From assembly GCA_963781785.1 (NCBI GenBank), contig CAWAHD010000001.1:1116001-1180000 (forward strand): a DNA stretch of 64,000 nucleotides, in the 5' to 3' direction. This stretch comes from CAWAHD01 sp963781785 (GTDB taxonomy: Bacteria; Planctomycetota; Planctomycetia; Isosphaerales; Isosphaeraceae). This document shows positions 1-9,077 of this stretch, piece by piece. Under the pieces are notes generated by a model. It did no database searches. It was not told the DNA's origin and saw nothing but the letters and a program-made list of their open reading frames with translations. Positions within the stretch are counted from its first letter, which is position 1, and every line of letters starts with the position of its first letter. Both the position numbers and the translations under genes were made by a program.

Positions 1-66
1 AACGCGCCTCGGCCTGAGTGCAGGGACTTCGCGCGCGACGGTCTGATCGACCGACCCTGAGAGTGG

Positions 67-1560
67 TCAGGAAATAGTCTTATTGACGTAGAAGACACCA
101 TCCACAATGGTGTTCTTGACGTGGACGCTCACACCGTTATTCGCGATTCCGCCTCCCCTGGGGTCGTTGAGCGTCGAGTTGTCCAGCTCCGCCTGGCCCG
201 AACCGCCGTTCTGGAGGCCGCCGCCGGTGATCGCTGTATTGCCGGAGATCGTGGCGTGGCTGGCGGTGAGCATTCCCGTGTTGTCAACGCCGCCGCCCGT
301 GGAGGTTGCCTTGTTCGTTGTGATTGTGACCTGGCTCTGGGTGAGCATTCCGGTGTTAAAGATGCCACCGCCGGAGTCGATTTGCGAAAGTCCGGAGAGT
401 GGCGTGGCGACCGACACCAGCGGCGGAAAGCCGTCGAGTCCGGGAGTGGCAGCCAGGTTGCGGGAGATCGTGTCGCGGCTTTCGGTGAGCGTGCCGTTGT
501 TGTAGACGCCGCCACCGACATAAGCCGCGTTGCGCCGGATTGTGTCATGGCTATCCGTGAGCGTGCCGTTGTTGTAAATGCCGCCACCGCTCGGGTACCC
601 AGCGGGGTATGAAAAGAGATTAAAGGCCTGGTCGCCGGAGACCGTGCAGTCGCTCAGTTTGACCAGCCCACCCGTGTCGTTAAAGATGCCGCCGCCGTTT
701 GAAAGCGTCCCGCAGCCGGAGAGGTTGGTGTGCCTGACCGTGAGCTTGGCACTATTGTAGATGCCGCCGCCGTTTGAGACTGCATTGTCGGAGGAGATGC
801 TGCTGTCGCAGACGGAGAGCGTCCCGCTGTTGTAGATGCCGCCGCCCTGAAACTCGACCTGGTTGCTGGAGATCCTGGTGTCCCTGACCGTGAGCGTCCC
901 GCTGTTGTAGATGCCGCCGCCGCGGTTGTACATGGCGCCGTCGCTTACGACGAGATTTGGCTGGTTTCGAACGATGATCGAATGCCTCACGGTGGCCGTC
1001 CCGTCGTTGTAGATGCCGCAGCCGTCCGAGGCGTGGTTGCCGGTGATGGTGGCGCCACTCAAGACGAGCGTGCCGTGGTTGTCGATGCCACCGCCTGAGC
1101 CGGAGGCCGATGTCCGCCCATTTGCGATCGTCATGCCGGAGATCCCCACGTTCACACCTGCGTCGACCACGAAGATGCCGAAGTCGGACGTGGAATTGGG
1201 ATCGCGCTCGACGGTCAGTCGCCGCGCCGCCGGGCCGATCAAGCTCATACTCTGGCTCAGATCCGGCAGGGCGCTCTCCAGCACGATCGTGCCGCGCACC
1301 TTGAACCGAATGTCGTAAGTGTTTCCCGCGGAGCCTGAGTCGGCATGGATGATCGCGGAGCGAAGCGTGCCCGGCCCCGAATCGGCCAGCGATGTCACCG
1401 CCAGGTTGATGCTGGAAAGGGCGATGCGGTTTTCGAGATTTTCCAGTCTTGGGGCTGCCCGGAAACGTCGGCTGGCATGATCTGGCCGGGCCGGGGCGAG
1501 CCGCGGCAGCAGTGCCAAGAAGGGGGAGCATTGTCGGATGATCGGTTTGAAAGGCGACAT
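67..1560 (-). CDS. Secreted right-handed beta-helix repeat protein
   Basis: Probable exported or cell-surface protein of about 497 residues. The N-terminal part has a basic, hydrophobic leader and then the motif LENLENRIAL, which resembles the planctomycete LEDRLAP-type motif near the start of large secreted proteins. Residues from about 60 on read as a parallel beta-helix: repeated GGGIYN, GGGIFN and GGGVYN turns every 25 to 35 residues, as in polymorphic outer-membrane and choice-of-anchor proteins. I chose the ATG at 1560 because the leader starts there; the frame stays open up to 1749 and an ATG at residue -17 is an alternative. No catalytic motif is visible. A role in surface structure or adhesion is inference. 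Confidence 0.8.
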   Translation of the reverse strand: MSPFKPIIRQCSPFLALLPRLAPARPDHASRRFRAAPRLENLENRIALSSINLAVTSLADSGPGTLRSAIIHADSGSAGNTYDIRFKVRGTIVLESALPDLSQSMSLIGPAARRLTVERDPNSTSDFGIFVVDAGVNVGISGMTIANGRTSASGSGGGIDNHGTLVLSGATITGNHASDGCGIYNDGTATVRHSIIVRNQPNLVVSDGAMYNRGGGIYNSGTLTVRDTRISSNQVEFQGGGIYNSGTLSVCDSSISSDNAVSNGGGIYNSAKLTVRHTNLSGCGTLSNGGGIFNDTGGLVKLSDCTVSGDQAFNLFSYPAGYPSGGGIYNNGTLTDSHDTIRRNAAYVGGGVYNNGTLTESRDTISRNLAATPGLDGFPPLVSVATPLSGLSQIDSGGGIFNTGMLTQSQVTITTNKATSTGGGVDNTGMLTASHATISGNTAITGGGLQNGGSGQAELDNSTLNDPRGGGIANNGVSVHVKNTIVDGVFYVNKTIS

Positions 1561-1848
1561 GGGCTTTTCCGATCTCAAGCAGGTCGATGCGAGGAAAAGA
1601 AAAAACCCCATCGCCCGGGTATCCCGAACGACAGGGCCGTCATGACTTCCGCGCACCACCCGCCGTGAGCAGCGCGTCTCAGGCATGTATTGTATGCGTG
1701 AGCAGATGCGATTGCAAGGACTGGCTCGAGTCGCTCTTGTCTCCTTCAAGCGTCATCTTGGCGATCGTCTTGCCTGTCTTGGTGTGTCGATCCCCTTTTC
1801 GACGCGACGTCAAGTCCACGGCGGGAAGGGATTCGGGATTACTTCGCT

Positions 1849-2124
1849 CTATCGGGCGGGGCATCCGCCCAGATTGGCCAGGTCGTGCACGCCCAGATGC
1901 GCCGGGACCGCTCGCGGCCGCTCTCGACTGGCGGCGAAGAATCGGCCCAGCAGCCGGCCGCCCCTCAGCTTCTTCAGCCGGGCCTGCCAGCCTTCCGCGC
2001 TGGTTCCCAGCCGAGCGAGAATTCCCGCCAGTTCGGCCGAAATCGCCGTCTTGCTCTCGCGGAACAGCCGGCCAGTGTAATCGACCAGCAGCAGATCGCT
2101 GCCCAGCGACAAACCTTCCACCAT
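1849..2124 (-). pseudogene. Remnant of REP-associated tyrosine transposase (C-terminal part)
   Basis: This 91-residue frame starts GMVEGLSLGSDLLLVDYTGR and continues with SAELAGILARLG. That pattern matches the C-terminal segment following the Y1 nuclease domain in planctomycete REP-associated transposases (..YLLLVDWTGR..IP..L..ILERLG). The nuclease domain with its HxH motif and catalytic Tyr is absent, so this is a decayed 3' fragment. A diverged second copy lies at 3086-3244. The family assignment rests on recall of the motif, not on an alignment. Confidence 0.5.
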
Positions 2125-2211
2125 TCCCTCACGGGAGGAATAAGGAGTTCGCGCATCTATTTCAAAAATCCCGCGTCTCAGGATGATGTAAAATCACGAT
2201 TTAGGCAGCAC

Positions 2212-2844
2212 TCAGGCCATGGCGTGCTGGATCGCCCGAGCCACGCGCGAGTCCGAAAGATACTTGGCGATTGAATGCGGATCATCTCCGTTACTGAGAT
2301 CCGTGTAATTCTCGATGTTGGCCAGGAAGGTGGACTTGTCGAGCGTCTCGGTCAGGGCGACGATGTCTCGCTTGTCGGTGAAGTTCATCCATCGGGCGAC
2401 GCCGTCGGGAAAGTTCCGTGGCGGCGGCACGATCTTGGTCTTGATCGAATTCAACCCCAGCGGCGATCCCGCCGTGACCAGAAGCGGCACCATGGCGTTC
2501 TTCTTGAGGATCTTGGCCAGGATCCAGTAAGCCACGACGGTGCCGAGCGAATGCGAGATCACGATCGAGGGGCCGGCTCCGATCTGAGGCTCGACAATCG
2601 CGTGCACGGCGTTGCGCACGTTGGGACGGTCAGTGTAGGCCTTCACGTCGGCGACCACGCGTTCCAGTACTTCATCTCTCAGCCAGGGGTGTTTGCGTTC
2701 CAGATAGCCCGCCAGGGAATGCACCCAGCCCCATTCCAGCGGACCCCGCTCGGCGACGGTCAGGTTGTCGGCATCGAGGATCTCTTCGATCTGCTGATCG
2801 GTCAGGCCGTCGCGCCGCGCCATCTCGCGGATGAACTCCGCCAC
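2212..2844 (-). pseudogene. Alpha/beta hydrolase, 5' end missing
   Basis: The 210 residues contain ISHSLGTVVAYW, a nucleophile elbow (S-H-S-L-G) of the alpha/beta hydrolase fold, followed by TAGSPLG and a C-terminal region. The expected N-terminal strand with the oxyanion HG motif is not present: the frame reads upstream only to a stop at 2887-2889, and the only start is a GTG at 2844 in the middle of a helix. The gene therefore looks truncated at its 5' end. It lies between two transposase remnants, which fits loss during insertion or deletion. Substrate unknown; an esterase or lipase-like role is possible for the intact ancestor. Confidence 0.5.
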
Positions 2845-3085
2845 GAACGGATCGAACGACTCACCCTCCCAGAGTCCTCGAAGGGCTTAGCGGTGACAGA
2901 CTTTGTTTTTTGTTTTTCACGTTGCCAATCGTGGGGTAACGGGGACGCGGGCGGAAGAGGGGACGCGGCTCGCGTTTCACCCCAATACATGACCCAGCGA
3001 CGGCGCACCGAGATCTCCTACCGCAAAGCGGAAGTCACACGCTCGCGCTGCGGCGGCGTCGGAGTTCGGTTTTGGATGAAAACCG

Positions 3086-3244
3086 CCGGTCGAGGGTTCC
3101 CGACACTTCGGCCGAAATCGGGGCCTTGCCGTCACGGAATAGCCGGCCAGTGTATTCAACCAGAAGCAGATAGCTTCCTAGCGAGAGTCCTTCCATCATT
3201 CCTTCGCGTGATGAATCCAACTTGCGTCGATCTTCGATCAGGCA
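3086..3244 (-). pseudogene. Second C-terminal remnant of a REP-associated transposase
   Basis: The frame reads EGMMEGLSLGSYLLLVEYTG, then SAEVSGTLDR. It is a diverged copy of the remnant at 1849-2124, and the two can be aligned by eye at the DNA level over about 95 bases (about 2035-2130 against 3111-3206). Nothing of the catalytic domain remains. Confidence 0.45.
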
Positions 3245-3289
3245 AAGCCAGATCGTTTCCTTCCGACCGGTGGACCCAGCCGATCCCGC

Positions 3290-3337
3290 CATGTCGTGAG
3301 CGTGTCGAACGGCCATGTAGTGAGCGTGTCGAACGGC
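3290..3337 (+). repeat. Two tandem 24-bp copies
   Basis: Two adjacent 24-bp units, 3290-3313 and 3314-3337, differ only near the middle (ATGTCGTGAG against ATGTAGTGAG). They lie in gene-free DNA. Confidence 0.8.
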
Positions 3338-3438
3338 CACGCTGCCGTGCTCCGCGGCCTTCAAGACGCGAACCCGTCGAATCACCGTCGTTCGTTTTGG
3401 GCATTCTCCGAGCCCTGCGAGAGGGCGGAATCGTAAAG

Positions 3439-3458
3439 CCCGGGGTGTGAACCCCGGG
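3439..3458. repeat. Palindrome, 8-bp stem
   Basis: CCCGGGGT, then a GTGA loop, then ACCCCGGG. A REP-like hairpin with no T-tract beside it; isolated in gene-free DNA. Confidence 0.7.
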
Positions 3459-4016
3459 ACTGGTTCGGCCTTGCGCCTTCTATGTGGCGCCGCGGGTCAA
3501 GCCCCGATCTCATTTTTTTCTACGATAGACGAACCTCCCGATCTCGAGACGAACTGTGAGCGCCCTGAGCTCCTGCAGTGACCATCGACCCTCCCTTCGG
3601 TAGGTCTATGAACAGAACGGATTGCCAGTGACGATCACATCGAAATAGTTGTGAATGGCTTGATCACCTTCCGGCGCTTGGGGCGTCATGAACAATCCAG
3701 GGCTGGTGGCTTCTTAGGTGTGCGCCCCATCCGGGTCGCAGCGGCCTTCTTTCCGTGAGTCACTCCGCAATGCAGAGTGTTCACCCGATTCTTTATGCGT
3801 CTCGCGACGCCTTGAAGCCAGAGCTGAAGAAGCAACCCATCTTTGGGACGGCCCCACGCAGGGTGGTAGCCAAGGACAGTTGCTCGGTCGCTTCTGCAGC
3901 CCTGAAAAGCCCATGACTCGCCCTCACGACCTCTAACAAACTTGTGCCTCGAGACAATGCGTAAATCGCGACTCCGTTTCCCCTCCCACGGAACAGAAAA
4001 GAGGGGTGGGGGTCCG

Positions 4017-4048
4017 GGGGAGGGACCAGGGGACTCTGGTCCCTCCCC
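4017..4048. repeat. 13-bp-stem hairpin at the 3' end of the IS110 gene
   Basis: The left arm at 4017-4029 (GGGGAGGGACCAG) pairs perfectly with the right arm at 4036-4048, leaving a 6-nt loop. It begins 3 bases beyond the transposase stop codon on the minus strand. It may be a terminator or a structured end of the IS110 element. No clean T-tract follows. Confidence 0.7.
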
Positions 4049-4051
4049 TGG

Positions 4052-5234
4052 CTACCCAAGCCGAGGACCAACCGCACGCCTCAGCTTCGCCTCCCAGTCC
4101 ATCTTCTCGACCCCCTTGGGAACGACCCCGTGCTCCACGTATCGCCAGAGTGCAATCAAGAGCTTTCTGGCCAGGGCCACGATCCCGATCCGCCGCATGC
4201 GGGAATTGCCGTCGGCCAACCGCCGCTGGTACCAGCGACTCAACTCGCTGTTGGGTTGGAACCGTAACCAGCTCCACGCCAGCTCGCCCATGATCCAGCG
4301 GACGAGCCCATTGCCCGCCTTGCTGATGCCCTGCTCCTGATTGCTGTCGCCGCTCTGGTACGGCGTCGGCGTCAGTCCCGCGAGTCCGGCCACCTCGCGA
4401 CGATTCCGAAACTTCCGCCAGCCGAAGAACTCGTAGACCAGGATCGTGGCCGAGACCCGGCCCACCCCTTTGAGCTCCATCATCGTTCGCACTTTCGCCA
4501 CGTGGCGCGCCTCATCGTTGCGGATCTGCGCGGCCTGCTCGGCCTCAATGGCTCGGATCTGACGGTCCAGCAGCTCCATGCGCAGGAGCTCGCGCCGGAG
4601 CCGCCGCTTGAGGATTTCCGGCAGCGGCTCGCCGTCCCACTGTCTCAGCGCTTCGGGCTGAGAAGGTCGGGTTAACTGGCGGGCGACCTTGATACCAAGC
4701 GTGGCCAAGAGACCGCCGATGCGATTGGTGTGGTCGGTACGCTCACACCGGAGCTCGTGGAGCTCTCGGTGGACATGACGCTGGTCCTCATCAGCGGGAC
4801 TCGGCACGGTGACCATACTGCACACCTTCCTCTCACCCTCGCAGTAGCGAATGAGCAGTCGCACCAAGCTGACGGCGTCCAAACTGTCGGACTTGGCCCG
4901 TCGACGCCGACGATTGACCTCGATACTCGATGAGTCGACGATTCGATTGTCGATCCCGGACTGGCGCAAGAAGCGATCAAGCCAGAAGCCATCGCGTCCT
5001 GCCTCGTAGCAGGAGACAACGGGTGTGTCCTCTGGGAGACCGAAGCGAATCTTCGCCCGGGCGATCTCCTTGAGGACCCGGGCCTGGTCGCGAGCCGGCA
5101 CCGACACCTGACGAGGCTGTTGCCCACGTGCGGTGGTCGAAGCAATCCTCCACTGGCCGACTCGAGAGCTCGAAAGAAACGCAAAGCACCGGGGCGACGG
5201 GTCGGGTAGAATCGAGGCTGTGAGTCGCTGTAAT
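4052..5234 (-). mobile_element. IS110-family transposase gene, frameshifted near the 5' end
   Basis: DEDD transposase of the IS110 family. The first domain keeps VSCYEAGRDGFW and KSDSLDA (the second and later acidic positions). The second domain has ELKGVGRVSA, a helix-hairpin-helix, and GLAGLTPTPYQSG, typical of Transposase_20. The start is broken: the family N-terminus (VLCVSFELSS) lies in another frame and joins the main frame at about 5155-5160 by a one-base difference (CGGCCAGTGG where CGGCAGTGG would read through). In the upstream frame the best ribosome site, AAGGAG, sits 7 nt before an ATT codon at 5234, so the start may be a rare ATT. The usual first Asp appears to be Glu (FELS). IS110 elements lack terminal inverted repeats and carry a structural RNA in a non-coding end; I could not define the ends. 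Confidence 0.8.
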
Positions 5235-5359
5235 GGGTAAGCTCCTTGGAAAGGAAGTGTTGAAATCACCAACTCGAGCGTACTCGCGGCGACTCACGTC
5301 ACCTACCACTCACTGCCCGCCCGCATACTATCTTTTCTTTCTGTCCTTTTCTTTCTGGG

Positions 5360-5538
5360 AGTGCCAGTGGTTGCACTATGTCCGCACCGAGGCGGCACTA
5401 CGGGAGCTGGTCGCGGACTGGCACCGCCTGTCGCCTTCCGGCAGGGACGCGATCATGGCACTTTTGCGGACTTCTCAGGTAGAGGAGGCACCAAGAATCC
5501 ATCCCGCGTCACGAGAGACGCCCGTTGTGATCAACTAG
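5360..5538 (+). other. Possible gene fragment of unknown function
   Basis: The plus frame reads LRELVADWHRLSPSGRDAIM and ends at a TAG. The helical W/L pattern recalls the C-terminal tail of some planctomycete site-specific recombinases, but this is a weak impression. No catalytic residues are present. It lies in the roughly 390-bp stretch between the transposase and the next small gene, where any IS110 structural RNA would also be expected. Confidence 0.25.
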
Positions 5539-5624
5539 CCCGCTAGAGCGAGGGTATAATGCACGGATGTGCCGTAGTGGATCACCCTCACAGGTCGCCG
5601 TTCGATTTCGGCGAGGAAGAGATC

Positions 5625-5798
5625 ATGAGCTACGACCGCGTCGGTAGATTGCTGATCGACTTTGACGCTTCGATGGACGCACTTAGACTACAGCTCAACG
5701 ACTCGTCGCCGATCAAGGCGTCCTTCGATGGGGCCCGGTCCGTTTATCCTTTTACTCAAAACCGCCTGTTCTGTTGTGGGGATGGGCTGAGCACGTGA
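5625..5798 (+). CDS. Small hypothetical protein
   Basis: A 57-residue frame beginning MSYDRVGRLLIDFDASMDAL. The ATG is preceded at good spacing by GAGGAAGAG, which supports real translation. No family is recognised. It contains no membrane segment. The C-terminal end (NRLFCCGDGLST) looks unrelated to the start, so the gene could be truncated. It lies just before the amidohydrolase on the same strand. Confidence 0.35.
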   Translation: MSYDRVGRLLIDFDASMDALRLQLNDSSPIKASFDGARSVYPFTQNRLFCCGDGLST

Positions 5799-5859
5799 TA
5801 TTATAGCCGTGGTTTGGTCACATGCTTGGTTTCCGGCGCATCATCACACGGGAGAGGTC

Positions 5860-7897
5860 ATGCGTTTCCTGATTGCCGTCGTTATTCTGGTCGCAGCGAT
5901 CCCCGCCCAAGCTGACACGGTCACTCGTTACACGATCCTCTTCCAGAACAAACCCAGCGGTGCGCAGACCACACGGGTGGCCGATGACGGCACAGTCACT
6001 GTTGACTTCAGCTTTCGCAACAACGGCCGCGGGCCTGATCTAAAAGAGCAATTTGTGCTCGCCGAGGACGGCACGCTTGCGCGGTACTCGGTCAAAGGAA
6101 CCTCCACGTATGGCGGGCCGATCGACGAGTCGTTTGCGCGCCGGTCACACTGTCGAGTGGAAGTCCTCCGCGGATCGAGGAACGTCGAATCTCCTGGGCG
6201 CTGCCGCGTACGTGCCGGTTGATTGCTCGTCAGACGTATTCGCCAGAATTGTGCGGGCCGTCGCATTACAACCCCGGGGGCGACTCAAGGCGCTCCCGGG
6301 CGGCGAGCTCGAGGTCGAGAAAATGCTCGACGAGCGCGTCGAGGCGGGAGGCAAGGCTCGCGACGTGTCGCTCTACGTCCTCAAGGGCCTCTACAACCAA
6401 CCCTCTTATTGCTGGACAACCCGCCAGCCCGAGATGACATTCTTCGCTTCGATCACTCCCGGCTGGGCACGGATCATCGAAGCCGGCTGGGAATCCGTCG
6501 CCGATAAGCTGGAACGCCGTCAGACCGAGGCTGACCATGCACTCCTCAACAAGCTCGCCGTGAAACTCGCTCACCGGCTGCCCGAGCCGATCGTGATCCG
6601 CAACGCTCGCGTGTTCGATTCCGAACGTGCGATGCTTGGCTCGGCGCAGGACGTGTACGTGAACGCCGGACGCATCGCAGCGCTCTACGAGACCGGATCT
6701 CCCGCGCAAGCCGTCGGTACGGAAATCGACGCGCGGGGGCGTGTGCTGCTGCCCGGGCTCTTTGACATGCACGCCCACGTGGCAGATTGGACCGCGATGC
6801 AGCACATCGCCGGGGGAGTCACGACCATTCGCGACCTGGGGAATGACAACACTTATCTGGCCGGGCTTATCGAGCGCATCGACAAGGGCACGACGATCGG
6901 GCCGCATATCGTGCCGGTCGGCTTCATTGAAGGCGCGAGCGAGTTCTCCGCAAAGATCGGAATCGTCGTTTTGGATCTGGACGGAGTCAAGAAGGCGATC
7001 GACTGGTACGCCCAGCGAGGCTATCCCCAGATCAAGATTTACAACTCGTTCCGTCCGGAGTGGGTGCCCGACGCCGTTAAGTACGCCCACAGCCGCGGCC
7101 TGCGCGTCAGCGGGCACGTGCCCGCGTTCATGCGCACCGAAGATGTGGCGCGACAGGGTTTCGACGAAATCCAGCACATGAACCAGGTCATGCTCAACTT
7201 CTTCGTCACCCCCAAGGACGATACCCGCACGCTGGCGCGCTTCTCGATCGTGACGGAGAATGCCTATCGCTTGGACCTGAATTCCACCGAGGTGCGCGAC
7301 TTACTGGCCCTGCTGCGGCGCGGGCCGACAGTGATTGATCCGACCCTGGTGGTCCAGGAAGGAAGGTTCAACCAGCGGCAGGGCGAAATGAACCCGAGCT
7401 ACGCATCAATCGCCGATCATCTGCCCCTGGCAACACAGCGCGGCCTGCGCACCAATTCCATGAACCTGACCGAACAGAATGCGCAGCGCTACCGCGCTTC
7501 ACACGCCAAGATGGTCGAAATGGCCGGCGTGATGCATCGCGAGGGAATTCCGCTGGTGGCCGGCACCGACGCGATGGCCGGCTTCGCGCTGCACCGCGAG
7601 CTCGAGCTGTACGTCAAGGCCGGCATCCCGCCCGCGGAGGTGCTGAAAATCGCCACCTGGAACGGCGCGAAATACACCCGAACGCTCGACCGGCTCGGCT
7701 CGATCGCGCCCGGCAAGCTGGCCAACCTGATCCTGATCGAAGACGATCCCACCGCGGACATTTCAGCCATCCGCCGCGTCAACCTGGTGATGAAAGACGG
7801 CATCGTATTTTTCCCGGCCGAGATCCACGCAGCTACCGGCATCAAGCCATTCGTCACGCCAATTAGCTTGCAGGCCGGAAAAAGCCTGCCGAAGTAG
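5860..7897 (+). CDS. Secreted amidohydrolase, frame broken once
   Basis: Zinc-dependent amidohydrolase or prolidase-like enzyme of the cyclic amidohydrolase superfamily, probably exported. The start at 5860 has GGAGAGG in front and begins a signal peptide (MRFLIAVVILVAAIPAQA). The first roughly 95 residues form an N-terminal beta domain. The catalytic part shows DMHAHV (metal-binding HxH), SGHVPAF, EIQHMNQ and GTDAM (the metal-binding Asp), and ends with the usual LGSIAPGKLANL segment. The frame changes at about 6135-6145 in a GCGCGCC run (frame 1 to frame 2), consistent with a one-base gain or a two-base loss. Both halves keep strong coding character, so a sequence error or a very recent mutation is likely. 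The substrate cannot be told; dipeptides or related amides are usual for this branch. Confidence 0.75.
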
Positions 7898-7910
7898 GTC
7901 AGGCTTTCGA
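7894..7910 (+). repeat. Half unit of the 32-bp REP repeat
   Basis: GTAGGTCAGGCTTTCGA, identical to the first half of the REP units in the 38.6-kb array. It overlaps the TAG stop of the amidohydrolase gene, so the end of that gene may have been set by the repeat. Confidence 0.6.
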
Positions 7911-8583
7911 CACTCAAACGGCGGACGACGTGCCTCAGCCCGTTTCGAGGGGATTCACACACGAATGGCACGAGGTTAGCCGTTATGCCGCCTTGTGCAA
8001 GCGTTTGCGCACATTGAAACGCCAGGACATGCCTTGTGGGGCGGAACGCCACGAAGCTCATCGGCCCCCAGCAATCGCCGCGGATCTTTTCCGACGAGCT
8101 TAAGCGCATGGCTCCGCTGCTTCGAGCGCAAGGCATCTTGGTCAAATTCCAGCGCACTAAAATTGCCCGGTTGATCACGATCGATGCCGATCCGAGCGTC
8201 GACCATTCCATCGGCCCGCATTTCACGGGAGCGATCAGGCTGGCCGAGTAATTCCCCCTCCGGTTCTCTTTGCCCAAACCCGCGAAAGCGGCAGGCCTGC
8301 TCGATTCCGCAGATTGAGCTGATCCGTCGCCGTTGAGCGGAAACGTCACGGCCCGGGCCAGGCTGCTGATTGAGAGTAGGATTTTCGCGATTCTGGCGGA
8401 TAAACGGAATGCCCGGGACCACGTGGTACGTACTCACCCGATCCCGCCCCCTGCGCGTGACGAAGCGCTCCGCCGTGACGAATCTGCTTCGTCACGCGCG
8501 GCGGGTCGCGCGTGCCGGTCGCGCGGATTTTACGGCCCGCTCGAGTGCCGCTCGTGAGCCTTCTGCCGATTCTGCCACCGCGC

Positions 8584-8609
8584 GTGACGATGTGACGAAT
8601 GTGACGAAG
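8584..8609 (+). repeat. GTGACGAA direct repeats (left group)
   Basis: Three consecutive copies of GTGACGA(A)(T/G) at 8584, 8592 and 8601. Further copies lie at 10293-10380, on the other side of the gene at 9078. Confidence 0.75.
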
Positions 8610-8704
8610 CAAATTGAATAAGGGAGGTAGACACACGGCAGCAGCGCCAGCGGCGCTGCTGGAAGGATGAAGGCGGAAAGCAGAAGGACGGACCAGAGAC
8701 CTGA

Positions 8705-8732
8705 TTCATCCTTCATCCTTCATCCTTCATCC
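8705..8732 (+). repeat. Heptamer microsatellite (TTCATCC)x4
   Basis: Four perfect tandem copies of TTCATCC. A similar run, three perfect copies and one variant, lies at 40080-40107. Confidence 0.85.
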
Positions 8733-9077
8733 TTGGTCAATAGCCACCCCTACCCCTCGGCGAATTCGCTGCGGGTCCTGGATTGCAACCAGGATTCTGG
8801 CGGAGACAGAGGTTGCAGAATTGGATAGGCGTGTCTTTCCACTCTTTCTCTTGCATCAAAAGCTGCCGGTTCCTTCAGTGGGGAGAGCCTCAACGACTCC
8901 GAAGCGTGTCCGGCGATGACGATCGCGGAGCACAACCCTTACAGTCCGCCCAAACTCACCTGCCATGCAAAATACCCGCCTCGTTCGCGCGCTTTTTGGC
9001 AACAGAATTCGTGTTTTTGCGGATCATATTGGGTGAGGGCACACGTTGCTTCGACCCCTCGACGAGGAACGCCCAAG

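Larger units (their letters stand above)
2890..4016. other. Gene-free, decayed DNA
   Basis: No convincing gene. It holds the second transposase remnant (3086-3244), a 24-bp direct duplication (3290-3337), and a 20-bp palindrome (3439-3458). The long plus-strand frame across 2275-3450 is antisense to the hydrolase and has no family features. Confidence 0.5.
7911..9077. other. Decayed region between amidohydrolase and lineage-specific gene
   Basis: No secure gene in 1.2 kb. A plus frame at 8036-8251 contains RMAPLLRAQGILVKFQRTKI, which looks like a winged-helix tail such as occurs at the C-terminus of plasmid or phage primase-like proteins. A plus frame ending at 8621 finishes DDVTNVTKQIE. Together they may be the 3' remains of a primase-like gene. 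The region also has GTGACGA repeats (8584-8609) and a TTCATCC heptamer run (8705-8732). Confidence 0.3.

Noticed and set aside
2275..3450. 391-residue plus-strand protein
   Set aside because: It is antisense to the truncated hydrolase and runs through a transposase remnant; no domains seen.
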